A stretch of 18,383 nt of DNA from Pseudomonadota bacterium (GTDB taxonomy: Bacteria; Desulfobacterota; Desulfovibrionia; Desulfovibrionales; Desulfovibrionaceae), in the NCBI GenBank assembly GCA_023399375.1, contig JAEWPX010000129.1:1-18383 (forward strand), given 5' to 3'. The notes below the pieces were generated by a model. That model was not told where the DNA came from and did not search any database. It worked only from the letters and a program-made list of their open reading frames with translations. How positions within the stretch are numbered: position 1 is the first letter of the stretch; every line of letters starts with the position of its first letter. Shown piece after piece: positions 6,930 through 13,915 of the stretch. The translations under genes were made by a program, and so were the position numbers.

Positions 6930-7352
6930 ATGCCCCAGGCCGATCATAAACCTTCATTTCGCGCATTGAGACGCGTTCGCGCGCTGGTTGCGGACGATTC
7001 GTCCGTGATGCAGCACGTGCTGCGCAGCATCCTGCAAAAGCTCGGCGTGCCGGAGGTCCACGTGGCCGGCAACGGCGCGCAGGCCCTGGACTTGCTCAAG
7101 GCCAACGCCGCCATCAACATCGTGTTCGCTGATTTGAAGATGCCAAAGTTGTCGGGGATGGGGCTGCTCGTCACGCTGCGCGGTTCGGAGAACTTCAAAG
7201 ACCTCCCCGTGGTAATCGTCAGCAGCGAAGGCGGCACGGACAGCATCCTCGAAGCCGGCCGCCACGGTGCGACCGCCTACCTCGTCAAGCCATTTTCCCT
7301 GGAGAACGTGGCGGCCGTGCTGCGCAGGATATTCCCCGAAGAACCAGCGTAA
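6930..7352 (+). CDS. Stand-alone CheY-like response regulator
   Basis: This 140-residue protein is a single receiver domain with no output domain. It would be a phosphate shuttle or a protein-protein switch acting in the cytoplasm. The acidic pair is D22-D23 (VADDSS), the phosphoacceptor is D68 in VFADLKMP, the Thr/Ser switch is S98 in VVIVSSEGG, and the conserved Lys is K120 in YLVKPFS. The sequence is closer to CheY-type than to transcription-factor receivers. The ATG at 6930 lacks a clear Shine-Dalgarno sequence, but similarity begins within 16 residues of it. It is convergent with the hybrid kinase, with only 31 nt between the stops. That proximity and the kinase's terminal HPt domain suggest a phosphorelay partnership, which is inferred. 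Confidence 0.93.
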   Translation: MPQADHKPSFRALRRVRALVADDSSVMQHVLRSILQKLGVPEVHVAGNGAQALDLLKANAAINIVFADLKMPKLSGMGLLVTLRGSENFKDLPVVIVSSEGGTDSILEAGRHGATAYLVKPFSLENVAAVLRRIFPEEPA

Positions 7353-7383
7353 CGCGAAGTGTTGTAAGCCCCGGCGCGGCGCC

Positions 7384-10134
7384 TCAGGCGGAAGCGTTTT
7401 CTCCGTTCCGCCGAAAACGGACGATGGCATCCTCCACGGCGCGGATTTCCTTCCCAAGGATTGTCAATGATGCCTCAAGGTTCTCCGCATTTTCCTCCAG
7501 GAGGGCGCCTTCGAGGGTTTCTGCGAACGCAGCGATGCGTTCTGCACCGAGCTGGCGGGAAACGCCCTTGAGAGTGTGCACGAACACCTGCAATTCCTTC
7601 GTATCCCCCGCGTGTCGGAGAAAGATGAACTCGAACTTGTCGGCATTGAATTTTTCGAGAAAGCCGTCGCAGACGTCTTCATACAGTTCCCGGTCCATAC
7701 CCAGCCGTGCCATGCCGGCCGCAACGTCGAGGATGTCCCGATCTTCCCCGCCGGTCTGCCCATACGCCCGCGCCGAACCGAGTCTGGGGTCTTCGGGCTG
7801 CGAACAAACGATGACCGCATGGCCGCCGAGGGGCTGCAGCTTCGCGGCGAGGTTTTCGAGGTCGATCGGTTTGGCCAGGAAATCCTCCATCCCTGCCTGG
7901 AAGCATTGCTGCTTGATGGAATCGAGGGTGTAGGCCGTCATGGCGATGAGCCGCGTTTGACGGTTGAGCGCCGCCGCGCCGCCGCGGATGCGTTTCGCCA
8001 GCTCGAAACCGTTCATGCCGGGCATCTCGATGTCGAGGAACACGACATCGAACGGTTCCTGCTGCAGCAGGGCGAGCGCCTGCTCGCCGGAAGCGGCGAG
8101 GATCGGGCGCTGCCCGAGCATGGCGAACATCTTCTCGGCGACCATGAGGTTGGTCGGCGTGTCGTCGACCACCAGTATCCGAAGCGCTCCGTGCCGGTCC
8201 GATCCCGCGTCGTGGGCAGAGGACGCCTGCGTGCCGTCATCTTGCCCCATGCCCTCGGGCAGACGCAGGGTGACGGAGAATTCGCTGCCGACACCCGGCA
8301 CGCTGACGACGCTGATGCCGCCGCCCATGAGTTCCACGAGCTGCTTGCAGATCGCAAGCCCCAGGCCCGTGCCCCCGTACTTGCGGCTCATCGAATTGTC
8401 GGATTGGGTGAACGGCTCGAAGATGTTGGTGAGCTGGCTCGTTTCGATGCCGATTCCGGAATCCTTCACGGCGATGGAAACGGCGTAGAGGCCGGCGGGT
8501 TCCACCTTGTCCACACGCACGGCGATGCGGATCTCGCCGAACTGTGTGAACTTGATGGCGTTGTGCGTCAGATTGAAGAGGATTTGCCGGATCCGGGACG
8601 GGTCACCGCTGCACACGATGCCGGCGTCTCCCGTGTAATCGATGTGAATTTTCAGTTTCTTCCGCTCGGCGATGGGGCGCAGGATCTTGACGGTCGCGGT
8701 GATCAGATCGCTCAGGTTGAAGTCGATGCGCTCCAGCGCGAGCTTGCCGGCTTCTATCCGGGAAAGGTCGAGCAGGTCGTTGACGATGTCGAGCAAATGC
8801 AGGGAAGAATCCTTGATGATGTTCGCGCACTCCTTTTGCTCTTCATTAAGGGACGTATGCAGGAGAAAGTCGTTGAGCCCCTTGATAGCATTCATTGGGG
8901 TGCGGATTTCATGCGTCACCTTGGCCAGGAAGTCCGTTTTCATCCTGTTCGCCTGTTCGGCGGCATCTCTCGCGGATTCAAGTTCCTGCTGGATGTGTTC
9001 TTTCTTGACGATCTCATCGTTGAGATCGTTCGTGCGTTCAAAAACGAGATTCTCCAGGTCCGTCTTGTAGTGATTGATTTCGTCGATGAAGGCATTGATC
9101 TGATCGGCCATCGCCGTGATTTCGTCACTTCCCGAGACGGAGACATGCGGCATGCGGTCGCCTACGGTGTTTTGCTGCTTGATCTGCGTGAGCTGGGACG
9201 TGATGCGCAGCAGCCTGCGCAGGATGCGCTTTTCCACGAGGAAAACGATGGCAGCCAACAGGAGAAGGCCGCCGACGGCGAGATAGACGGCGGCGCGTTT
9301 GCTCACGGCAACGCCGGTGTGGACGATGTCCTTGTTGCCGTAGACGATCAGGCGCAACTGTTTGCGGTTCGCCAAGTCGTGCAGCAAGGTGACGGCCGCC
9401 GTTTCATTGTCTCCGATGTCGAAAATAGTGACGACATCTTGTGCTTTCGTATAAAAAACTTTGTTGGGGGCACGTGCAATCCTTTGCGGCAATGATGTCG
9501 AGACAGGTTCGATGTTGAACGGAATATGCATTTTTTCAGAAATGTTTTGCATCGTTTCCGAAGAAAACAGCCTCCCCATGACCAGCATGCCGTGTCTTGG
9601 TTCGTCGCCATTGCTTGCATGTATCGGGCAGCTCGCAATAATAGCAAGCCCTTTGTCAAGAAGAAAAATGCCATGGATTCTATCGTTTATTGTCGAATTA
9701 GTCAGTATTTTACTTTCCTTGAAAATAACATTTTTTACATCTTGCGGCAGCATATAGGAATATTTATTGTCATCGTCCTTGGTGCTACTCCAGACAATAT
9801 TGTTCCTATTATCTATGTATGCAATAAAATAAAGATCAAGCGTCTCCAGTGTGCGCTCATTGAGATTTGATATTATGTAATCCTTTGTCTTCCCTTGCAT
9901 GAACATTGCGCTGTCATCCCAGACAGCCCAGTCTACAACGATCCCGTCAAGTTTGTGTACTTCCTCATGCGCCGCATTGGTGGCGCGAAGGACATCGGTC
10001 AAAAGCGCCGCATACTCGAAACCGGTGAAAGCCCGGTCGAGGAGATAGCTGTTGATGGCGATGTAGGATGCGAACAGCAATACGGAACCGAGACAAATTC
10101 CAAGCAGGGTGAATTTCCGAATGGACGCGCGCAT
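7384..10134 (-). CDS. CHASE4-type hybrid sensor histidine kinase with REC and HPt
   Basis: This 916-residue inner-membrane sensor runs as follows: TM1 about 8-30; a periplasmic CHASE4-like domain about 35-275 (note LDGIVVDWAVWDDSA at 62-76); TM2 about 280-300; HAMP about 301-355; a coiled coil 355-400; HisKA with H408 in KVTHEIRTPMNAIKG; HATPase with N-box N525, DSGIGI (558-563) and GGTGLGLAI (587-595); a receiver with D701 in VFLDIEMPGMNG and K755; and a C-terminal HPt domain with H853 in VHTLKGVSRQLGAE. All phosphorelay residues are present, so a full His-Asp-His chain is expected. The ATG at 10134 is chosen because TM1 begins shortly after it. The nearest purine-rich site (GGGAGAGG) is somewhat far upstream, and the frame stays open for 70 more codons. 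The first 230 or so codons are noticeably AT-richer than the rest. The ligand is unknown. Confidence 0.93.
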   Translation of the reverse strand: MRASIRKFTLLGICLGSVLLFASYIAINSYLLDRAFTGFEYAALLTDVLRATNAAHEEVHKLDGIVVDWAVWDDSAMFMQGKTKDYIISNLNERTLETLDLYFIAYIDNRNNIVWSSTKDDDNKYSYMLPQDVKNVIFKESKILTNSTINDRIHGIFLLDKGLAIIASCPIHASNGDEPRHGMLVMGRLFSSETMQNISEKMHIPFNIEPVSTSLPQRIARAPNKVFYTKAQDVVTIFDIGDNETAAVTLLHDLANRKQLRLIVYGNKDIVHTGVAVSKRAAVYLAVGGLLLLAAIVFLVEKRILRRLLRITSQLTQIKQQNTVGDRMPHVSVSGSDEITAMADQINAFIDEINHYKTDLENLVFERTNDLNDEIVKKEHIQQELESARDAAEQANRMKTDFLAKVTHEIRTPMNAIKGLNDFLLHTSLNEEQKECANIIKDSSLHLLDIVNDLLDLSRIEAGKLALERIDFNLSDLITATVKILRPIAERKKLKIHIDYTGDAGIVCSGDPSRIRQILFNLTHNAIKFTQFGEIRIAVRVDKVEPAGLYAVSIAVKDSGIGIETSQLTNIFEPFTQSDNSMSRKYGGTGLGLAICKQLVELMGGGISVVSVPGVGSEFSVTLRLPEGMGQDDGTQASSAHDAGSDRHGALRILVVDDTPTNLMVAEKMFAMLGQRPILAASGEQALALLQQEPFDVVFLDIEMPGMNGFELAKRIRGGAAALNRQTRLIAMTAYTLDSIKQQCFQAGMEDFLAKPIDLENLAAKLQPLGGHAVIVCSQPEDPRLGSARAYGQTGGEDRDILDVAAGMARLGMDRELYEDVCDGFLEKFNADKFEFIFLRHAGDTKELQVFVHTLKGVSRQLGAERIAAFAETLEGALLEENAENLEASLTILGKEIRAVEDAIVRFRRNGENASA

Positions 10135-10438
10135 AAGCGAATTCTTGCACCTCTCCCAGAAAAGCAGGCGTTTATTCAGAATGATTGTTAGTATTTTATA
10201 GCGAAGTCCGGAAAATGCAACGTCTCTAATGTTGCCTGGAATGAATGGATGCGCTTGGAAAATATTCCGAGACAGGCATGTGGCTGCTTGCTGTTTTTGT
10301 CGCCAAAGATCACTGTTATTGCCAACGGTGTCTTTCGGCGTCATGTCGAGAAGCCAAATACGAATAATGTAAAAATGGCTCGGATTCCCCGCACACGCAC
10401 GAGGCGTGCCGGGCCGGGACCATTTCGCGCGGGTGGCA
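10135..10438. other. AT-rich intergenic region upstream of sensor kinase
   Basis: About 300 nt separate the YjbQ gene from the sensor kinase, both on the minus strand. No protein-like coding was recognised, although the kinase frame stays open across part of it. It holds the candidate kinase promoter listed separately. The AT-rich character continues into the kinase's 5' end. Confidence 0.5.
10193..10220 (-). promoter_or_regulatory. Candidate sigma-70 promoter of the sensor kinase
   Basis: On the minus strand TTGCAT (10220-10215) and TAAAAT (10198-10193) are separated by 16 nt. They lie about 59 nt upstream of the ATG at 10134. Both hexamers are close to consensus. It is a pattern match only. 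Confidence 0.35.
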
Positions 10439-10855
10439 TTATTCTCCGATAATCTTGACCAGGACGCGTTTTTTGCGGCGGCCGTCGAATTCGCCGTAAA
10501 AGATCCGCTCCCAGGTTCCGAAGTCGAAACGGCCTTCGGTCACGGCAACGATCACCTCGCGGCCCATGATCTCGCGCTTCATGTGGGCGTCGGCGTTGTC
10601 CTCGCCGACGTTGTGGCGGTAGCCGGACACGGGTTCGTGGGGGGCGAGTTTTTCCAGCCACACCTCGTAATCGTGGTGCAGCCCGGATTCGTCGTCGTTG
10701 ATGAAGACCGAAGCCGTGATGTGCATGGCGTTGACCAGGCACAGCCCCTCGCGGATGCCGGATTCGGCCAGGCAGGCCTCCACTTCGCGGGTGATGTTGA
10801 CGAAGGCCCGGCGGGTGGGGACGTTGAACCACAGTTCCTTGCGATAGCTTTTCAT
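10439..10855 (-). CDS. YjbQ / UPF0047 family protein
   Basis: This 138-residue protein is the full length of the small UPF0047 family, some members of which are annotated as secondary thiamine-phosphate synthase. The physiological role is not settled. Family marks are VNAMHITASVFINDDE (41-56), GDNADAH-like GEDNADAHMK (84-93) and GRFDFGTWERIFYGEFDG (108-125), which carry the conserved His and acidic residues of the presumed active site. The ATG at 10855 has GGAG 7 nt upstream; an in-frame ATG 8 codons earlier has none. It is downstream of, and co-directional with, the disulfide reductase, about 85 nt away, with a hairpin between. There is no evidence that the two are functionally linked. Confidence 0.9.
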   Translation of the reverse strand: MKSYRKELWFNVPTRRAFVNITREVEACLAESGIREGLCLVNAMHITASVFINDDESGLHHDYEVWLEKLAPHEPVSGYRHNVGEDNADAHMKREIMGREVIVAVTEGRFDFGTWERIFYGEFDGRRKKRVLVKIIGE

Positions 10856-10892
10856 GGCGCGGCTCCAGGGCTTTTTCACCCTTGTAGCGCAG

Positions 10893-10912
10893 ACCGGGAC
10901 GCCTGTCCCGGT
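10893..10912 (-). repeat. Intergenic hairpin between reductase and yjbQ-like gene
   Basis: ACCGGGAC and GTCCCGGT are perfect 8-bp arms around a 4-nt loop, 27 nt downstream of the reductase stop on the minus strand. The minus-strand sequence after it (CTGCGC) has no U-run. It may stabilise a 3' end or cause partial termination, but it does not look like a classic terminator. Confidence 0.4.
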
Positions 10913-10939
10913 TTCCCCGGAGCCGCTCCGTTTCGGCTG

Positions 10940-12634
10940 TTACTTCTCGAGCTTGTACGGCCAGGCCACGAGTCCGCCTTCCATGACCGTCACGTTGTCG
11001 TAGCCGTTGGCTGCGAGCACGCGCTGGGCTTCGTAGCCGCGCATGGACACCTTGCAGTAGGTGACGATGGGGGCGTGCTTGTCGGCCGGCAGCTCGCCAA
11101 GGTGCTTGCGCAGCTGCCCGAGCGGCACGAGGGTTTCGTCAAGTCCCAGGCGCATCTCCTCGAATTCCTTGGGGCCGCGCACGTCGAGCAGGAACGGCTT
11201 TTCCCCGGCGTCCAGGCGCGCCTTGACCGCCACGCTCGTTTCGCCGCGCATGAGCCCGCGCATCTTGTTTTGCAGGACGTGGGCCGTGGCGATGGCGTGA
11301 TCGATGGCCAGGGAAAAAGGCGGCGCGTAGGGCAGGTCGGCCATGGCCACGTCGTCCACCGTGAGGTTGCCGAGGATGGCCATGGCCATCTCCGCGGTCT
11401 GGCGGTTGACGTTGCCCGGGCCCACGCAGGCGAACCCGAGGATGCGGCCGGTGCCCGCCTCGGCGATGAGCTTGGAGATCACGGGTTTGGCCCCCATGAA
11501 GCCGGGCTTGTCGGGGCTGGCGTTGACCGCGGTGACGACGTCGAAGCCGGCCTCGCGGGCGCGGCGCTCGGACAGGCCGGTCGAGGCGGCGGCAAAATCG
11601 AACACCTTGCAGATGCCGCTGCCGATGGTGCCGGGGAAGCGCGCCACATCGCCAAGCGCCGCGTTTTCGCCGGCCACCCGGTCTTCCAGGTTGGCCAGGT
11701 CGCCGAAGGGGGAGTGCATAGGCTTGCCCGTCAGGCGGTTTTGTACCTCCACGCAGTCGCCGGCGGCATAGATGTCCGGATCGGAGGTGCGCATGTGGGC
11801 GTCGGTGACGAGGCCGCCCGTGGGGCCGAGCGTCAGCCCGGCGGCCTTGGCCAGGGCCGTGTTGGGGGCCACGCCGATGGCCATGACCACAAGAGATGCG
11901 GGCAGTTCCCGGCTATCGGCCAAGCGCACGCCGGCCACCTTGCCGTCTTTGCCCAGGATTTCCGTGATGCCGATGCCGGTTACGATCTTCGCGCCCTTGG
12001 AACGGGCGTGCTTTTCCACGATGCGCGCCAGCTCGGGGTCGAGAAAGCCCAGGATGTCCGGCAGGGCCTCGACCACGGTCACGTCCATGCCGGCGGTGAC
12101 CAGCGCCTCGCAGGTCTCCATGCCGATGAGCCCGCCGCCGACGATGACCGCCGCTTCGCCCTTGTTCGCGGCGGCCACGGCGCGCAGGCCGTCGGCGTCG
12201 GCCAGGCTCGACAGCGTGGTGACGCCGGCAAGTTCGCGGCCGGGAATGGGCGGCACCTTGGGCACGGAACCCGTGGCCAGGATCAGCTTGTCGTAGGGAA
12301 GTTCGCCGGTTTCGCCCGTGCTCGTCCGTTTCCAGGCGACGGTCCTGGCCTTGCGGTCGATGGCCGTGACCTCGGTGCCGACCAGGGCCGTGATGCCCTT
12401 GGCGCCGCCGAAGAAGGCCGGATCGCGCACCACGCCCGCCGGGGTGCACAGGAGCATGTCGCGCCCCTTGACCTCGCCGGCAACATAATAGGGGTAGCCG
12501 CAGGAGGCCATGGAGAGTTCCGGTGCCTTCTGCACCAAGGTGACTTCCGCCTTTTCGTCCAGGCGCTTGGCCCGCGCAGCGGCCTTGGGGCCGGCCGCCG
12601 TGCCGCCGATGACGACGATGCGTTTGCTGGGCAT
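10940..12634 (-). CDS. CoA-disulfide-reductase-like flavoprotein fused to rhodanese
   Basis: This 564-residue cytoplasmic oxidoreductase of the class III pyridine-nucleotide-disulfide family has a fused C-terminal rhodanese domain (about 465-564). Visible are the FAD GGTAAG loop (10-15), the single active-site Cys in MASCGYPYY (C45), the NAD(P)H loop VGGGLIG, the second FAD motif DIYAAGDC, and the rhodanese loop Cys in TYCKVSMRG (C527). Family members with this layout reduce CoA disulfide, CoA persulfide or polysulfide with NAD(P)H, which suits sulfur metabolism in an anaerobe. Which activity applies here is inferred. The ATG at 12634 has a strong GGAGGA ribosome-binding site 8 nt upstream. 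The frame is open further upstream, but that stretch includes the presumed promoter and operator. Confidence 0.93.
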   Translation of the reverse strand: MPSKRIVVIGGTAAGPKAAARAKRLDEKAEVTLVQKAPELSMASCGYPYYVAGEVKGRDMLLCTPAGVVRDPAFFGGAKGITALVGTEVTAIDRKARTVAWKRTSTGETGELPYDKLILATGSVPKVPPIPGRELAGVTTLSSLADADGLRAVAAANKGEAAVIVGGGLIGMETCEALVTAGMDVTVVEALPDILGFLDPELARIVEKHARSKGAKIVTGIGITEILGKDGKVAGVRLADSRELPASLVVMAIGVAPNTALAKAAGLTLGPTGGLVTDAHMRTSDPDIYAAGDCVEVQNRLTGKPMHSPFGDLANLEDRVAGENAALGDVARFPGTIGSGICKVFDFAAASTGLSERRAREAGFDVVTAVNASPDKPGFMGAKPVISKLIAEAGTGRILGFACVGPGNVNRQTAEMAMAILGNLTVDDVAMADLPYAPPFSLAIDHAIATAHVLQNKMRGLMRGETSVAVKARLDAGEKPFLLDVRGPKEFEEMRLGLDETLVPLGQLRKHLGELPADKHAPIVTYCKVSMRGYEAQRVLAANGYDNVTVMEGGLVAWPYKLEK

Positions 12635-12706
12635 TGCTGCATTCCTCCGTATGCTGGCTTTCATGTATGGGCAGGCCGCAGCCGTGACCTTGCGGACGAC
12701 CGAAAA

Positions 12707-12727
12707 TACGGAATTGTTCATACCGTA
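12707..12727. promoter_or_regulatory. Imperfect palindrome at promoter of reductase gene
   Basis: TACGGAAT and ATACCGTA are 8-bp arms (7 of 8 matching) around TGTTC. The site lies about 73-93 nt upstream of the reductase ATG. On the minus strand TTGATT stands just before it and CGTATT at its far end, 17 nt apart, which is a weak -35/-10 pair overlapping the palindrome. A dimeric redox or sulfur-responsive repressor would fit, but no regulator gene is adjacent. Confidence 0.35.
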
Positions 12728-12803
12728 AATCAATTTGGGTCGCAATGACGGAGCCCGAAAAATTTTCCAAAAGAAAGAATATCGATGGGAAAAATCGGGG
12801 AAT

Positions 12804-13907
12804 TTACCGCGAGGTTCGGGCGGCGGCAGCCAGGGCGGCCAGGGTCAGGCGGGCGGTTTGCGTCCAGGTGAAGCGGGCTTCGTTGGCGCGGCCGCGTTGG
12901 ATGAGGTCGGCGCGCAATGCGGCGTCGGCGACCACGCGGACAAGCGTGTCGGCCCAGGCGTCGGCGTCGGCGGGAGCGACGAGCAGCGCGCCGTCGCCGG
13001 CCACTTCGGGCAGGGACGTGGTCGCCGCGCATACGACCGGCGTACCGCAGGCCTGCGCCTCGAGCACCGGCAGGCCGAAGCCCTCGAAAAGCGAGGGAAA
13101 GGCCAGGGCCAGCGCGCCGTGGTAAAGAAGCGGCATCTCGCGCCGCGTAACGTGCCCGAGCCGCCGCACGCGCCCGGCAAGGCCCAGGCGCGCGACCGTC
13201 TTGCTGAAATCCTCGCTCCAGGCCAGGCCCCCGGTCACGGCCAGGTCGCACGGCAGGCGCTCCCCGGCCCGGGCAAAGGCCGCAAGCAGCGTGCCCAGGT
13301 TTTTTCGTGGCGAGATGTTGCCGGCGTAGAGGATGTAAGGTTGCGACAGGCCGTGGCGCTCCCGGAAGGCGGCGACGTCCTCGGGCGCGACCGGCACTTT
13401 GTAAAGGGGGTCGCAGGCCAGCGGCGTGACCGCCACCTGCTCGGGGCGGGCTTTGGTCAGGCGCAGCACGTCGGCGCGCGTGTGCTCGGAGATGGCCACC
13501 AACCGTTCGGCCCGGCGTGCGGCGTAGCGGATGAAGCGGCGCATGTAGAGGGTGTCGCCGCGTTTGTACATGCGCAGCGTCGGGTGGAAATAGCCGAGGT
13601 CGAGCATGGCCACCACGGCCGGGCAGGGGATGCCGGCAGGCATGTTGGAGGAAGGAAAAAAGACGACATCGGGCTTGTCCCGCCTAAGCGCCCGGGGCAG
13701 GGCCAGCCAGTCGAAGGCGAGGCGGTTTCGCGTCGGCAGCACCCGCTCCGTCGCTTCGGGAAACGTGCCCACATGGCGTTCGTCGGGGTAGTAGAGCAGG
13801 CACTCGTGCCCGCCGGCATCGAGGATCGCGCGCACGAGCCCCAGCAGGTACTCCTTGGGGCCGCCGGAGGGATAGTCCAAGGTGCGGGCGTTGACGGCGA
13901 TGCGCAT
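12804..13907 (-). CDS. Glycosyltransferase family 4 protein
   Basis: This 367-residue cytoplasmic or peripheral membrane enzyme has the GT-B fold and transfers a sugar from a nucleotide-sugar donor to a growing glycan. The N-terminus MRIAVNARTL...SGGPKEYLLG (1-23) and the C-terminal donor-binding half are clear. YAGNISPRKNLGTLL (194-208) and FPSLFEGFGLPVLEAQACGTPVV (270-292) give the E-x7-E pair E275/E283. The ATG at 13907 has GAGG 6 nt upstream, and the ribosome-binding site overlaps the end of the upstream fusion gene (8 nt apart), so the two are in one operon. Sugar and linkage specificity cannot be read. It most likely acts with the upstream GT4-GT2 enzyme on the polymer exported by the divergent ABC transporter. 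Confidence 0.93.
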   Translation of the reverse strand: MRIAVNARTLDYPSGGPKEYLLGLVRAILDAGGHECLLYYPDERHVGTFPEATERVLPTRNRLAFDWLALPRALRRDKPDVVFFPSSNMPAGIPCPAVVAMLDLGYFHPTLRMYKRGDTLYMRRFIRYAARRAERLVAISEHTRADVLRLTKARPEQVAVTPLACDPLYKVPVAPEDVAAFRERHGLSQPYILYAGNISPRKNLGTLLAAFARAGERLPCDLAVTGGLAWSEDFSKTVARLGLAGRVRRLGHVTRREMPLLYHGALALAFPSLFEGFGLPVLEAQACGTPVVCAATTSLPEVAGDGALLVAPADADAWADTLVRVVADAALRADLIQRGRANEARFTWTQTARLTLAALAAAARTSR

Positions 13908-13915
13908 GGGCGGCC

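Noticed and set aside
6583..6969. 128-codon open frame on the plus strand upstream of the receiver
   Set aside because: It crosses the candidate promoter and hairpins, overlaps the receiver start in another frame, has low-complexity composition, and shows no ribosome-binding site or recognisable similarity.
7576..9495. 639-codon open frame antisense to the sensor kinase
   Set aside because: It is a complementary-strand artefact of the kinase's codon bias with no protein-like features.
10893..10912. Hairpin as an intrinsic terminator
   Set aside because: The stem is good, but no U-run follows on the minus strand.
10406..12748. 780-codon open frame antisense to the disulfide reductase
   Set aside because: It is a shadow of a well-supported gene in GC-rich DNA, with a His/Gly/Ala-rich composition and no known domain.
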